64,000 nt of DNA. Source: Sporisorium sorghi (Eukaryota; Basidiomycota; Ustilaginomycetes; Ustilaginales; Ustilaginaceae). The position numbers and the translations under genes are program-made. The notes under the pieces are model-generated. The model saw nothing but the letters and a program-made list of their open reading frames with translations, was not told the DNA's origin and made no database searches. Within the stretch, counting starts at the first letter, position 1; each line of letters starts with the position of its first letter. Positions 9,061 through 20,200 of this stretch are shown in pieces. The DNA lies in contig JALCCG010000075.1 of assembly GCA_023212695.1 (NCBI GenBank), positions 1 through 64,000 of the forward strand, given 5' to 3'.

Positions 9061-10140
9061 TCACCACCACCCCGGCCCAGTCCCCGTCTCCGGCCCCTCC
9101 TTGTCCGCCGCATCAATTATAAGCCTAAACTCCCCGCCCACTCCCTCCGGCAACAGATCCAGCGCCAGCATCCGCCTCTCCAACCCATCCTCCGCGCCGA
9201 AATGCTCCCTCACCGACACCGCCGCCGCCGCCGACCCCAGCGCATTGCTAATCACCACACCCTGAGTGAACATCTTCTGGTAATCCAGATACAGATGCAC
9301 CGTACCCGGCTGCATAATCGTCGCATGGAGCGAGACCTGCCGCGTCTCTGGGTTGCACGAGAGATACTGTAGCGCGATTCTCGCCTGGCGGTCGATGAGC
9401 ACGGGCGGCACGCCGAACGTGAGCAGCATGTCGCGCAGACGGATGACGCACTTGGGCAGCTCGCTGTGCAGCGTCGTCAGGATGTAGTTGGGAATGGGCG
9501 CTGCCAGATCCACATGTCCAATGTACGTGATGTCGCACCCGCCATTGCGACTCTCGAGATAAAACGCCGCTTTGAACACTTTCGCCCTGACACACCCCTC
9601 GACCTCGGCCGGAATCCCGGGCACCTCGTCCAGGCTCTGATAGCCCAGCACCAGGCTCGTCGTCGTAAAGTCCGGGATGCTCTGCAAGTTCCCCGCGGCA
9701 TCCCAGCACCGCAACGCCTGGATGCCACATATATCGCGCGGCTTGTAAATCGGCCCAATGCCGCGCCACACGAGATAGAAGAGGAACTCGTGCATCGAGA
9801 AAGCCCGCATGATGTGCGCCGATTGAACACGCGTGTCCCACATCATCCGGAAGCCCGTCATGCGGATGCCCGTAAACACCTCGAGCGGCGTCAGCCCCGC
9901 TGCGTGCGTCTTGCCGCGGAACATGGGCATCACCGAAAACGGATCGTCCGGATTGCGCGGATAGATGGCAATGTCACAATTGTCCGTGGTCGACCGATGC
10001 TCCCAGCCACCCTCAGTGTCTTGACGGAGGGTGAGGAGCATGTTCATGAGCTTGTCGGCGACAGGTTGCCATTCGTTGGCCCAGTAGCCCTTTTCGGCGG
10101 GGCGTTCGGGGATGACGGCGATGTTGCCGGGTGTGGTCAT
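9061..10140 (-). CDS. START-domain (lipid-transfer fold) protein
   Basis: Predicted 359-residue protein resembling the StAR-related lipid-transfer (START) fold: a WEHRSTTDNCDIAIYPR entry strand, a WDTRV motif, a KPRDICGIQALRCW strand and a VDLAAPIPNYILTTL stretch leading to the C-terminal helix that caps the lipid cavity. START proteins bind a sterol or phospholipid; the ligand here cannot be read from sequence. I chose the ATG at 10140 because in-frame sequence further upstream (to 10224) has no ATG. That upstream sequence begins just after a possible splice acceptor (TTGGCAG), so an unseen 5' exon is possible. No signal peptide or membrane segment is seen. It is convergent with NOP4, with 152 bases between the stops. 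Confidence 0.75.
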   Translation of the reverse strand: MTTPGNIAVIPERPAEKGYWANEWQPVADKLMNMLLTLRQDTEGGWEHRSTTDNCDIAIYPRNPDDPFSVMPMFRGKTHAAGLTPLEVFTGIRMTGFRMMWDTRVQSAHIMRAFSMHEFLFYLVWRGIGPIYKPRDICGIQALRCWDAAGNLQSIPDFTTTSLVLGYQSLDEVPGIPAEVEGCVRAKVFKAAFYLESRNGGCDITYIGHVDLAAPIPNYILTTLHSELPKCVIRLRDMLLTFGVPPVLIDRQARIALQYLSCNPETRQVSLHATIMQPGTVHLYLDYQKMFTQGVVISNALGSAAAAVSVREHFGAEDGLERRMLALDLLPEGVGGEFRLIIDAADKEGPETGTGPGWW

Positions 10141-11145
10141 GGCGTCGGATGCGTTACTGCCGCCGAAGTGAGGGCAGCTTTTGATGTGATTGTTCCTCTG
10201 GTGCTGTGGGGTATGGTCTGCCAACGAGCTCTGCTGCGTGGGGATGCACTCAGAGTGGCATGTTCGAGACCAGCTCGGAAACGAAGCAGTGGAGCAGGGA
10301 GAGTGTCAAAAAGGAGCGTCGTGATGCGTCGAGGGGCAGAGGTATTGGCGAGTAGACCGGCGTAAGAAGGGCCTTTCAGGAAAAGGATGGTGTTCGGGAG
10401 CATCGTCCTCAGAGCCGTTCCATGCTCAAAGCATCTCAGCTTGAAGTCACAGAGATTGGCGGCGCGCATCATGTGCTCGTTTAGCGGTACAGTGTACGAG
10501 CGAGAGCTGCCTGCAAGATCAGCTCACTTGGGCGCTCAGCTCTCTCCTTTTTGCCTTCGTTAGCCGAAGCATGTTGTGCGGAGTTGCACTTTGATGTGTC
10601 CCTTGGACTTGGTTGGCTTTTATCGTTAGCGCTCGTTTCACCAGCTGATCTGTGTGCGCTCGCTCGGGGGAAAAACAAAAGGCGAAATGCACTCTCATCG
10701 CTTAAGCGATATCGGGCATGGGAAAAAGTGGGTTGAGTAATTCACGCTTGACACTCGAAGGCGGCAGGCAATCGTCTCGAATCGTGGGCGGTATCGAGAT
10801 CGGCTTTTGGTCTGCCACCCGATTCGTGACCCTCTTTCTGCTCACTTAACCGCCTCTGCCTCTGTCAGGGTCCAGATAGGCATTTCAGATCGGAAAGCGC
10901 TGGCCTCGAATGAATGCCGCTCTGAAATGGACAGCCCGGCTCAGCTCGTTCACCGCGCTCATCTGCTGTAACAACGTCCCCCTCAATCACCACCACCATC
11001 ATCTCGCCTCTTTCGCAAAACACCTCGCTTCAAAGGCACCTCAAGCCCGTCCTTCCCCTGCTGCTGCACTCCTGCAAAGCATAGGCAAAGCCGCGCGCGC
11101 GCGCGCTCGCCGCAGGACCACATCAGCGCCATAGACTCGCTTGCC
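10141..11145. other. Intergenic region upstream of the START-domain and transporter genes
   Basis: About 1 kb between two divergent genes. It has short open frames only. One minus-strand frame at 10137-10472 begins with two ATGs but overlaps the START gene start in another frame, shows no recognisable family and was not called. A run of alternating GC (GCGCGCGCGCGC near 11094) and a pyrimidine-rich leader precede the transporter ATG. Confidence 0.5.
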
Positions 11146-12846
11146 ATGCGGCCGCTTCGAGGGGACGAGGAGCAGGGACTCCTCGCCCGATCCCACCACG
11201 ATGGCATCTCATCGCCCACGCACAACGAAGACGACGGCCCAGCAGAGCCGCTCATCAAAACAGGCGTCGAGGGTGCACTCGCTTGGGCCCAAATGTCATC
11301 ACAACAACGCACGCTGGTCTACGTCACCTTCGGCTTGCTGGGCATGGGTGTGCTGCTGCCGTTCAACTCGCTCATCACGCCGGCCGAGTACTTTCGCTCG
11401 TCGTTTGCGCGTACGCCGTATGCCAACACGTTCAGCAGCTGGATTACGGTGTCGTACAACGTGATTAGCATTTTGGTGGGCATCCATGCCACGGCGACGG
11501 GTGGGTTTGAAAGGTCGAGCCCGCGTCGGAGGATCACGCTTTCGTCGACCGCCATTATTCTTTCGGTGTTCTGCTTTGCGCTCTCCACAAGGGTCGGCGA
11601 GGCCACCTCTCGCACCGGTCACCGCGACGACGGCTCGGCACCACCAGCAGCTGCACCCAGCAACACGTATTTCTACTTCACCTTGCTGCTGGGCGCACTC
11701 CTCTCGAGCGCGTGCGCATACTTGCAGAACAGCGTCGTCTCGCTCAGCACGGCGTTTGGCGGCGGCGGATCGTTCATGGGCTCGATGCTGGCGGGGCAGG
11801 GCGTGGTGGGTGTGGGCATCTCCATTTTCGGCTTCGCTTCGGCGTGGTCGCAGCAGGCCGTACGGGATGGCAGCGTTTCTGCGGTCGACGACAAAGCGGC
11901 GCAAGAGACGTCACGCAGCATCGCTCGAGCGGCGACGCTCTTTTTCGGCATGAATACCATCCTCATGATGGTGGTGCTGGCTGCGTTCCTGTGGCTCACC
12001 AACACGCCGCTGTATACGCAGGTCATGGCCAAGCAGGTGGCGACCGTCGACAAGATCCAAGACGACCCGCACGGCGACGATGACGACGATGACCTCGAAG
12101 ACGGTGTTGAGCATGCGATGGTGCAGAGCTGGCACTCGATCCGGTCCGTCTCGCACCCGGGCTACCGCTCGTGGCTGCAAAGCGTGCCTGGCTTCTACGC
12201 CTTGTCGCCGGCGACGCGCGAGTCGCTGCTGCGCATCCCGCTCGTGCAGTCCAAGGTCAAATGGGACTGCGCCGCGGTAGCGTTCGTGTTCGTGATCACG
12301 CTCAGCATCTTCCCGGCGCTCACATCGTCCGTGCAGAGCGTCTACACGGGCTCCACCTCATCCACGAGCACGCTCGACCTGACGTCGCCACAGCTGTTCG
12401 TGCCGTTCCACTTCTTCCTCTTCAACTTGTCCGACTTGGTGGGGCGGACGCTGCCGAGCGTGGTGCCCGCGGCGCTGATCCGCAAAGCACGCGCGCTCGT
12501 GTCGCTCTCGCTGCTGCGCTCGCTCTTCGTCCCGCTCTTCATGGCGTGCAACGTCGTGTCGACGAGTCAGAGGACGGGCCCGATCAGCAGTGCAGGCGCA
12601 CCGGATGGATGGCTGGCCAGGTTGATGCAGGCGAGCGATGCACCTTTCTTTGGGCTCATGCTGCTGCTCGGGTTTTCGAACGGTTTGGTGAGCACGTGCA
12701 TCATGATCTCGGGCCCGAGCAGGAGCAAGCTCGTCAATTCCAAGGGGGCGAGTGAGGGGCCGTTGGCCGCGACGTTGCTGTCCTTCTGGCTGTGTGTGGG
12801 GCTGGCGATCGGGAGCGGGTTGAGCTTCCTCACTGTCAAGGCGTAG
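11146..12846 (+). CDS. Equilibrative nucleoside transporter (ENT / SLC29 family)
   Basis: 566-residue integral membrane protein, single exon, ATG at 11146. It begins with an acidic cytosolic tail. The first membrane segment carries the ENT signature GLLGMGVLLPFNSLITPAEYF, in which the proline-asparagine pair is typical. About eleven hydrophobic segments follow, with the large hydrophilic loop near residues 305-365 (Asp-rich, DDDDDDLEDGVE) expected between TM6 and TM7. The second half contains FVPFHFFLFNLSDLVGRTLP, matching the conserved FNxxDxxGR motif of TM8. ENT proteins move nucleosides down gradients across the plasma or vacuolar membrane; yeast Fun26 is the vacuolar example. The C-terminal segment (LLSFWLCVGLAIGSGLSFL) matches the usual last helix. 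Confidence 0.92.
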   Translation: MRPLRGDEEQGLLARSHHDGISSPTHNEDDGPAEPLIKTGVEGALAWAQMSSQQRTLVYVTFGLLGMGVLLPFNSLITPAEYFRSSFARTPYANTFSSWITVSYNVISILVGIHATATGGFERSSPRRRITLSSTAIILSVFCFALSTRVGEATSRTGHRDDGSAPPAAAPSNTYFYFTLLLGALLSSACAYLQNSVVSLSTAFGGGGSFMGSMLAGQGVVGVGISIFGFASAWSQQAVRDGSVSAVDDKAAQETSRSIARAATLFFGMNTILMMVVLAAFLWLTNTPLYTQVMAKQVATVDKIQDDPHGDDDDDDLEDGVEHAMVQSWHSIRSVSHPGYRSWLQSVPGFYALSPATRESLLRIPLVQSKVKWDCAAVAFVFVITLSIFPALTSSVQSVYTGSTSSTSTLDLTSPQLFVPFHFFLFNLSDLVGRTLPSVVPAALIRKARALVSLSLLRSLFVPLFMACNVVSTSQRTGPISSAGAPDGWLARLMQASDAPFFGLMLLLGFSNGLVSTCIMISGPSRSKLVNSKGASEGPLAATLLSFWLCVGLAIGSGLSFLTVKA

Positions 12847-13277
12847 CAGTTGTGCATATGTGCTTTTGTATTCACTCTTTCTAGACGACGCAGATCCGCA
12901 ATCTTAGCATCTCTTTGCATCGCTTTCTGCTCCTCACAGTGGTCATTGAAGATATGAGTCGGGACTTCGCTGAGTGCTGCTGGAAGGAAAGGCACGTTCC
13001 TGGTGTTCGTGAATTACGCCGCGCACGGTTCACTGCGAGGCTGTGTGCCTTCTCCAACTCCACTTTTTCTGGTTGCCCCACAGCAGCAGCAGCAGCAGCA
13101 GCAGCGAAGATCGAATTCAGGCACACACATCGACTTTCGACTTTCCATCCACACGTTCACCATCATCCTTTCTCTCTCGCAATACCTCATCTTCCACCAC
13201 TTTTCAAACCATTGAGGTGTCAAAGCGCAAGACGGAGCTACTCGACTGTCTCCTCCCACGCACTCGCGCGCCCCACA
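12847..13277 (+). promoter_or_regulatory. BRO1 upstream region with (CAG)8
   Basis: 431 bases between the ENT stop and the BRO1 ATG. It carries a perfect (CAG)8 tract at 13081-13104 and pyrimidine-rich sequence close to the ATG. The BRO1 frame stays open upstream to 12915, but the only initiator there is a TTG, so this is read as 5' leader and not protein. Confidence 0.5.
13081..13104. repeat. (CAG)8 trinucleotide tract
   Basis: Eight perfect CAG units about 175 bases upstream of the BRO1 start codon, in the presumed 5' leader. Confidence 0.95.
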
Positions 13278-16200
13278 ATGACAGACGCACACCAGTCACC
13301 ACTGCTGCTCTTGCCGCTAAAGACAACCGAGGAGGTGGATCTCGGCTCGGCGGTCAAGTCGCTCATCACCAACAGTTACGGCGAGGATCCCAAAAAGTAC
13401 GCCGAGCAGACGTCGCAGCTCAATCGCGCTCGTCAGGATGCTGTCAAGGGCGCTGCCTCGGATGCCACGGGCAGGGATCTGCTGTTCAAGTGGTTCCACA
13501 TGCTCGAGATGCTCGAGCTGCGTTTCCCAGAGCTCCGCGTACCGTTTCCGTGGAAGGACGCATTCACGCAAAAAGCCATCTCGCAGTCCAGCTTGGCGTA
13601 CGAAAAGGCCAGCATCATCTTCAACATCGCCGCGACGCTCTCGTCGCTCGCCGCGTCCCAGCCGCGCATGTTTGGCAACGCAGACGGCCTCAAGCGTGCC
13701 TACGCTGCGCTGCGCCAGGCTGCGGGCATGCTGAGCTACATCAACGAGAACTTCTTGCATGCTCCCAGCACTGATATGAGCAAGGACGTCGTCAAGTGTC
13801 TTGTGGGCATCACGCTTGCCCAGGCCTCCGAGGTGTTCTTGGAAAAGACAATAGAGGAGAAGAAGGGCGCTGGCCTCATCTCGAAGCTCGCCAGCCAGAC
13901 CGCCGCTGCTTATACCGGGCTGGTCGAGGACTCGCGCGAGAATGTGACGAAGGGCATCTTCGAACGATCCTGGACGTACCTCATTCAAGTCAAGGCGAGG
14001 CACTTCACTTCGGTCATGCACTACTACAAGGCGCTGGCGGACGACGCTGCTGGCTCGCACGGGTCCTGTCTCGTGCGTCTGACGGTCGCAGAGACAGCAG
14101 CCAAGGAGGCTCGTAATCTGTTGGCGACTTTTACTGCATCTGCTGCTGCGAGTATCGCTGCGGACCGCCCCTCGCTGCCCAGCGATGCAGGTTCCGCACT
14201 GGTCGCCATCGTCAATGCTCAAGTCACGCGATGCACCGAGCGCAAAGAGACGGCCGTCAAGGACAACGACCTCATCTACCACGACATCTTGCCGTCAGAG
14301 TCATCGCTCCCTGCTGTCGACAAGCTCGTCGCTGCTACTCCTATTGCGATTCAGGAGATCTTTGCAGCTCCTGAAATGCAGCGAGTCATTGGTCCTGATC
14401 TGTTCCAGAACCTTGTGCCGCTCGGCGTTCACGAAAAGGCGTCTCTGTACTCGGAGGAGAAGGCAAAGATCGCCCGCGCTGAGTCGGAACGCCACGACCT
14501 TGCGACTGGCGAGCTGCAGGCCTCGCTCGATTACCTGGGTCTGCCTGGAAGTCTCAAGAAGTACCGTGCCCTCGCTCAGGGTAGCGGCAGCGATGCGATG
14601 CTCGATTCGCTCGCCGATCCCGGCTCCGAGGTCATGCGGTGGTCCAACGAGGAAGCCGAGGGCGGAGGCGGTCGAGGCGCTGACGGTCTTGGCGTCGGCG
14701 CGGCCGGTGTCGACGCTGCCCTCCAACGCATCGAGAGCCTCAAGTCGCGGGCGGCCAGCGACATCGACGCGGCTCTGGCTGCGCTCGATGACGAAAACCG
14801 CGAATGCGAGAAGCAGCGCGTCCGCTTCGGGCACAAGTGGAACCAGGATCCCGCTGGGCTTCACACCAAGGATATGCGCCAGAACCTCAAGGAGAACAAA
14901 GAGGCCATGCAGCAGGCTTCGCAGAACGACGCGCAGATTGGCGAGCTGTGGCGCTCGATCCGCCAGGATGTGCAGCTGCTCGTCTCCGGGCGGGAGGCGC
15001 TCGAGGCTGCGTTTGCTGCTGAACTCACTGGTCAGACTGGGTTGTACGGCGGGGCTGGTGCGCAGACATCGCTGATCGACGTATTTGCTGAAGAAGAGAA
15101 AGCGTCTGAGACCGAGATCGCCGCGGTCAAAGCCAAGCTCGCTCAAATCGACGAAGCGCTCACCAAGCTCCACAAGATCAAAAAAGAACGCGCCGACGTC
15201 CTCGCCGACCTCAAAGAAAAAATCCAAACCGACGACATCTCGCAGGTCCTCGTGCTCAACCGGCGCGCCCAAAACGTCGACTCGTCCATCTTTGCCGCCG
15301 AGCTCGAAAAGTTCAAGCCGCACCAGAACCGCATCGCCGTCAGCCTGCACCACCAGCAAGCGCTCCTCGCCGAAGTGAACTCGGCGTTTGGGGAGCTGGC
15401 CGAGCTGCGCGCGAGCAAAGTGGCTGGCGCGAAGTGGGACGAGAAGGAGAAGGCGCGGAATAAGCTGGTGGCAAGGTTGCGGCGGGCGCGGGACTCGAAT
15501 GCACAGGTGCGGGCCGGGGTAGCGAAGGGGCTGCAGTTCTATGCGGATCTGCAGGAGATTGTGAAGGGCACGAGGGGGAGTGTGGACCGGTACGTGGCGG
15601 ATCGGAAGGCGGAGAGGCTGAAGATGGTGTCGGAGCTCGAGTGGGAGGAGAGGGGGTCGGAGAGGTTGACCTCGTCGATGGCGGGTTTGAGCGGGCTCGG
15701 TGGTGGGAGCGGAGGAGCAGGTGGACCGCCTGCTCCGCCACCGCCGGCACCGCATCGACAGCCGAGCTACGGGAGCGCGTATAGTGGGGGTGCGCTTTCG
15801 CCTGGCCCTCCGCCGGCGTCGGCGCCTGGAGCGAGACAGCCGAGCTTGCCTCCCCCGCCACCTCTGCCGCACCAGCAGCCGGCGTACCAGCAGTCGCAGC
15901 CCGCGCCGCCACAGCAAGCGGCTCCGGCGCACGATCCATACAACTCGATGTTCTCCAGCGGGCCGTTTATGGATGCACGCTCGTCGCCGGCGCCTCAGCA
16001 GCCGCCTCCTCCGCAACAGCAACAGCGACCACCTGCACCCTACTGTCAGCTCAGCTATGGATCTGACGGTCTCACCGCTCAACCGCAGCGCGCGGGGTCG
16101 GGAGGCCTGCCTCCCCCACCTCAGCAGTTCCAGAGCAGCTTTGCCACCGCAGGAACGTCGCCGACACAGGCGCGGTACACGTCGCCGCCCCCTCCGCCGT

Positions 16201-16463
16201 TGTCAGGTTCGCGTACGGGCCAGCAGCCTTTCGGCGCGGGGTACGGGATGCCCCCTCCGCCACCGCAGCAGCAGCAGGGGTATGGAGGGTACGCCCAGCA
16301 GTACCCGGCGTACGGTGGGGCGGGTCAGCAACAGGGGTATGGGGCGAGGGCGCCGCCGCCGCCACCTGCGCAGCAGCCGCAGCAGTATCAGTATCAGCAG
16401 CCCCCGCCTCCGCGGCAGCATCAGCAGGGTGGGTATCCGGGCAGCGACCAGCCTCCGTATTGA
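13278..16463 (+). CDS. BRO1: BRO1 / ALIX-like ESCRT-associated protein
   Basis: 1061-residue protein, ATG at 13278 within CCCACAATG. The N-terminal Bro1 domain covers about residues 5-385 ([54 protein letters not shown]), the boomerang-shaped fold that binds ESCRT-III Snf7/CHMP4. A coiled V domain follows to about 780. The tail of about 260 residues is Pro/Gln/Gly/Tyr-rich with many PPPP runs, as in ALIX. Bro1 recruits the deubiquitinase Doa4 in yeast and acts in multivesicular-body sorting. The paralogue PalA/Rim20 shares the architecture; the N-terminal match and long Pro-rich tail favour Bro1. The third-position base composition changes little across the tail, so it looks native. Confidence 0.9.
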   Translation: MTDAHQSPLLLLPLKTTEEVDLGSAVKSLITNSYGEDPKKYAEQTSQLNRARQDAVKGAASDATGRDLLFKWFHMLEMLELRFPELRVPFPWKDAFTQKAISQSSLAYEKASIIFNIAATLSSLAASQPRMFGNADGLKRAYAALRQAAGMLSYINENFLHAPSTDMSKDVVKCLVGITLAQASEVFLEKTIEEKKGAGLISKLASQTAAAYTGLVEDSRENVTKGIFERSWTYLIQVKARHFTSVMHYYKALADDAAGSHGSCLVRLTVAETAAKEARNLLATFTASAAASIAADRPSLPSDAGSALVAIVNAQVTRCTERKETAVKDNDLIYHDILPSESSLPAVDKLVAATPIAIQEIFAAPEMQRVIGPDLFQNLVPLGVHEKASLYSEEKAKIARAESERHDLATGELQASLDYLGLPGSLKKYRALAQGSGSDAMLDSLADPGSEVMRWSNEEAEGGGGRGADGLGVGAAGVDAALQRIESLKSRAASDIDAALAALDDENRECEKQRVRFGHKWNQDPAGLHTKDMRQNLKENKEAMQQASQNDAQIGELWRSIRQDVQLLVSGREALEAAFAAELTGQTGLYGGAGAQTSLIDVFAEEEKASETEIAAVKAKLAQIDEALTKLHKIKKERADVLADLKEKIQTDDISQVLVLNRRAQNVDSSIFAAELEKFKPHQNRIAVSLHHQQALLAEVNSAFGELAELRASKVAGAKWDEKEKARNKLVARLRRARDSNAQVRAGVAKGLQFYADLQEIVKGTRGSVDRYVADRKAERLKMVSELEWEERGSERLTSSMAGLSGLGGGSGGAGGPPAPPPPAPHRQPSYGSAYSGGALSPGPPPASAPGARQPSLPPPPPLPHQQPAYQQSQPAPPQQAAPAHDPYNSMFSSGPFMDARSSPAPQQPPPPQQQQRPPAPYCQLSYGSDGLTAQPQRAGSGGLPPPPQQFQSSFATAGTSPTQARYTSPPPPPLSGSRTGQQPFGAGYGMPPPPPQQQQGYGGYAQQYPAYGGAGQQQGYGARAPPPPPAQQPQQYQYQQPPPPRQHQQGGYPGSDQPPY

Positions 16464-16720
16464 GAGGCGGGTGTGAGGGAGAGAAAGGAAGGCGCAATTC
16501 GACGAGACGATTTTGGGAAGCTGTATCACAGACAGGGTGTGCGAAAGGGTTCTGGTTTCCGAGTGTGTGTGTGCAGTGATCGAGGTGGATGTGCATGTGA
16601 CGGTGTGATTATACAAGACGTGTGTGAGAGAGCCTTCGACGCAAGCTGTGCCTCAAGCGAGCGTGGACGCAGTGCAAGCATGAAGCCGTGCAGGCGCTCC
16701 TTGCTCCTTCGAACGCGAAC

Positions 16721-17551
16721 CTACGCCGACTTATGATCGTACTTCAACCCATCCAGACCCAACAACTGGTTCTCGCTCCTGCTGATCCACGTCTCCATGA
16801 CCAACATCGTCCCCAACACCGCGGGCGTAAACGCGAACCACCCGGCATTGCTAAAATTGCCCGCGCCAAAGATCAACAACGGCAGCGGGCACCCCGCCAC
16901 AAACAAGAACCACAGATACAACAAGCGCGGATTTGCCAGGGAGTCGTGGAGCGCTTTGCTGTCGGAGTTGACTTTGGCGGGCGGGGCGTCTGCGCGTTCG
17001 TTGAGGTTGACCTTGTTGCCCGTGGCGATGCGGATGTCGGAGAGGATGTTGACGAGGTAGCGCGGGGCAGTGCCGAAGGGGTGGCTGCGGTACAGCGCTG
17101 CGTTGCTGCGCATCACGCGGCTGAGCAGCGCGTCGTGGCCCATGAGACTGAGCAGCTCGAGCGCCGCCAAGTAGAGCAGGTAGCCCTGGCATCCGAAGAA
17201 CACGAGGTAGATCGGAAACGCCGGGAGGTAGGTGAGGTGCTCTTCGGTGCCGATCACGTGCACGCCGTGGTGAAACAGTGTCAGGTGGTTCTCCGGATGC
17301 GAACCGTCGATGTACGATGGGATCGGCGTCAGGTACAGCACGAACACGAGGAGCACCATGAAGAGTAGGGCGAAACGGTAGATGTAGTTTGACGCATCGT
17401 TGCGCGTTTTGAGCTCGCGCAGGAGGGCCTCTTGCTCTTCGGTCGGGATGGGCTCGTGCAGGTCGTCGTACCGGTCGAGCGTGTCGGCGTGCATTCCTCG
17501 TGTGTCTTTGGACGTGCTCGAGGTGGCGCGCGATTGCAGTGTGGACGCCAT
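16721..17551 (-). CDS. Four-pass membrane protein, family not recognised
   Basis: 276 residues, single exon, ATG at 17551. The first ~55 residues are hydrophilic and cytosolic-looking (Ser/Thr, then acidic EEQEALLRELKTRND). Hydrophobic segments lie at about 57-76 (FALLFMVLLVFVLYL), 110-132 (FPIYLVFFGCQGYLLYLAAL), 208-230 (LLYLWFLFVAGCPLPLLIFG) and 236-252. A soluble loop at about 133-207 separates the second and third segments. No catalytic motif, signal-peptide cleavage site or ER-retention motif is obvious; the protein ends DHKSA. I do not recognise the family and assign no function. It is divergent from MED6, with 349 bases between the start codons. Confidence 0.75.
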   Translation of the reverse strand: MASTLQSRATSSTSKDTRGMHADTLDRYDDLHEPIPTEEQEALLRELKTRNDASNYIYRFALLFMVLLVFVLYLTPIPSYIDGSHPENHLTLFHHGVHVIGTEEHLTYLPAFPIYLVFFGCQGYLLYLAALELLSLMGHDALLSRVMRSNAALYRSHPFGTAPRYLVNILSDIRIATGNKVNLNERADAPPAKVNSDSKALHDSLANPRLLYLWFLFVAGCPLPLLIFGAGNFSNAGWFAFTPAVLGTMLVMETWISRSENQLLGLDGLKYDHKSA

Positions 17552-17900
17552 CTTCGAGATCGATGGGTGGCGATGGTGATGGTCGGGAAGACAAGTGGTG
17601 TGCGTGGGAACGCCTCGTGAGTTCTCGGCAAGTGCGAAATCTGGCTCTGCCGTTGCTTTTGCAGGTGTTGTTGTTGTTTTTCGGCACGTCCGCGTCACTT
17701 TTTTCCTTCTGCATCGGTATCTCCGATCCATGTTCTCGAAGTTTTTCGGTCGCACTTGTCCGAAAAGCACGAATCAAGCGCACGGTCGTCCTCGATCCAT
17801 CTCATGACCCTCTCGTCGTCCGAATCCGATCATCGTCTCAACCACACACCCGAACCAACACCGCTCATCAGCACCGCGCGCCGCTGGCCTCCAAACCACA
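17552..17900. promoter_or_regulatory. Divergent promoter region, membrane protein / MED6
   Basis: 349 bases between two outward-facing ATGs. It contains T-rich stretches near 17670-17710. No convincing TATA box is seen. Confidence 0.45.
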
Positions 17901-18826
17901 ATGTCGGCTCCAGCACCGGCCGAACCCACCCCCAACCTCCTCCACGTGCAGTTCAAGAACCCAGAATACCTCGCGTTCCTCTCGCACCTCCAGGCCACGG
18001 GCCAGATCCCCGCTGACCCCTCTGGCACCAAACCGGACCCTGCGCACCCTCTGACCGAGTCGAACGTGATGTCCTACTTCGCCACCTCGCCCTTCTTCGA
18101 TCGACGGAGCAACAACGAGCAGATCCGCATGCAGAATATCGCCAACGGCATCGTCAACGGCATGGGCGCGCGGCAGGAGGAGCAGGAGCTGCGCCGCTTT
18201 ACGGGGTTGGAGTACGCGCTTGTGCATGCACGCGCGCCAGCGTGCTTTGTCGTGCAGAAGCGCTGGAGGACGTCTGCGACGGAAGGTGAGTATGCGGTGG
18301 AGTGGGTGAGCAGAGGAGAGGTGCTGATGAAAAGACGTTTGTGACCAACAGCAACGCCGCTCGCTGCGTACTACATCGTCAACGACTCGATTTACCAGGC
18401 GCCTGATCTGTACTCTGTGCTGGCGACTCGTTTGGTAAGTCCGCAATCGCGACAATGCAGCTTGGGTGTCACTCTGACCAAACTTCCTCTCGACTCGGCG
18501 ACCGTGAACAACAGCAATCTACAGTGTACGGCCTCAAATCGTCGCTCTCGACCCAACGCCGGGCGCGCCCCTCGTTCGACCCGCGCCGCGGACACCACGG
18601 TCGGTTCATCGTCCCCGACCCTGCGCCCACTGACACTCAAAACAGCGACAGCAAAGCCAAACACACCGACACTGCACAGCACGACGAGCTATCGGACCCA
18701 GAAGACGACGATGACGCGGAGGACAAGGACGACGACGACGACGACGACGACATCGAGCTGGAAGACGTCCCTTCTCAACCCACCTCCACTGCTGTCCCGG
18801 TCGCAAAGCGCGCGCGCTTCGACTAG
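17901..18826 (+). CDS. MED6: Mediator complex subunit 6 (three exons)
   Basis: Head-module subunit of Mediator, linking activators to RNA polymerase II. Exons are 17901-18285, 18352-18434 and 18515-18826, giving 259 residues; introns are 66 and 80 bases with GTGAGT and GTAAGT donors and AACAG acceptors. Joining them restores the Med6 core: LTESNVMSYFATSPFFDR, then FTGLEYALVHARAPACFVVQK, then TPLAAYYIVNDSIYQAPDLY, which crosses the first junction in frame. The C-terminus is acidic (a run of eight Asp) and ends in a basic motif AKRARFD. The family is about 200-300 residues in fungi, so the length fits. The junctions are inferred from frame and motif continuity. Confidence 0.92.
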
Positions 18827-19268
18827 ACCCTCGCCTCACACATGTACTTGTACCACAATATACCCATGGCGCAACAGCGCTCTCTACACTGCCACACGTT
18901 GAACCTGAATCGCGGCGTCCGCGTGCATGCAACAGTTCATGCGGTGTATATTCGTTTGAGTTGGAGAAGCGAAAGAACAGAAACAAGAGGGAAGAGGAGG
19001 TGAACGACGAACAAAAAGCGTCAAGTGCGAATGTGAGAGGTACATATCCGATGTGCGGCTAATCCCGCCCTGAGCCACAAGATCGACCGGTGGGCGATAG
19101 GCCCCCAACGGGGTGCGACGACCACTTCGACACGATCGATGCGTGACCCTGGGTGGTGGATCAAGGTATGCGTGTGTGATGTTGAGAAAGTAGGTGCTTT
19201 GCGAGCGATCAAGACCGACTCCGCCCCTTACCGGCGCGGGCCATCTTATTCCATCCCAATGCACACCC
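18827..19268. other. Intergenic region between MED6 and VMA3 3' ends
   Basis: 442 bases between two convergent genes, expected to hold both 3' untranslated regions. I see no further gene or structured element. Confidence 0.5.
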
Positions 19269-20200
19269 TTACTTGAGCAAGCACCCGAGCGGGTCGTCTT
19301 GCGAACGCGTGTTCAAGATGAGCGCCACAATGAGCCCGTACAGACCCAAAACCTCGGCGAAAATGAGGATGAGGATCATACCAATGAACAAACGCGGCTG
19401 CTGAGCCGTACCGCGCACACCGGCGTCACCGACAATGCCAATCGCAAAGCCAGCCGCCAGACCGGCCAGACCGACCGAAAGACCAGCACCCAGCTGAATG
19501 AACCCAGCATAGAGCGACATGGGCGTCTTGATGTCACCGGAGATGAGCACGCTAACCACGAGACCGTAGATGGCAATGATACCGGCCATGATGACGGGGA
19601 TGACACACTTGATCAAGAGGTCAGGTCGGAGAACACCCATGGCCGAGATACCGACGCCGGACTTGGAGGTACCGTACGATGCACCGAGGCCTGAGAGAGG
19701 GAACAAGGCAGTATGCGCAGAGGACAAATGACCATTCAGGAGACGAAGTCAGTCGATCGAATGATCATCCAATTGGGTTCGGGGACCAGGACAGACCAGA
19801 AGGTCCACTTTGGTGTGGATACGTACAAGTGAAGACGATGGCAGCCGTGCATCCCTGTTGTCGGTGACAATTTGGCGAGTGTGGCGAGATTAGGAGAACA
19901 AGTAGACGAAATGGTAGGTCAGCGAGCTGAAGCTGGACATCTGATGCGTGCAGACCTTGGTCTCGAGTGTCTAGTGTCGAACGATCGGAAGAAATGAAGC
20001 ACAGCGGCTCGTAGACTGTTCCTTCGCCGACACAGCAGCTTGGCTCACAACACTCGCCCTAGCCACGGAGGTTGATACGTGTGGGGACAAGATGCTGGTC
20101 CAGCCGCATATCGAGCTGCAGTTGCGACTCTACTCACCATAGCGCCAAAGAAGGGGGCGTAGACGGGGCAGAGCTCGGTGTTGATCTTGGACGGATCCAT
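19269..20200 (-). CDS. VMA3: V-ATPase proteolipid subunit c (three exons, one a 28-base microexon)
   Basis: Proton-carrying ring subunit of the vacuolar H+-ATPase Vo sector. Exons on the minus strand are 20200-20138, 19854-19827 and 19690-19269; introns are 283 and 136 bases. The spliced product is 170 residues and matches Vma3 closely: N-terminal [13 protein letters not shown], then [20 protein letters not shown] across both junctions, then [37 protein letters not shown] and [17 protein letters not shown], whose glutamate is the essential proton-binding residue of helix 4. Four membrane helices are predicted. Exon 2 is only 28 bases (GGA TGC to ACT T) but is needed to complete helix 1. The match to yeast c is better than to c' (Vma11) or c'' (Vma16). 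Confidence 0.95.

Noticed and set aside
12915..13277. N-terminal extension of BRO1 upstream of 13278
   Set aside because: The frame is open but starts with TTG and includes the CAG tract; the Bro1 family N-terminus begins right after the ATG at 13278.
14301..16082. 593-codon open frame antisense to BRO1
   Set aside because: Same reason: shadow of the GC-rich, Pro-rich BRO1 frame; Arg-rich translation and no domain.
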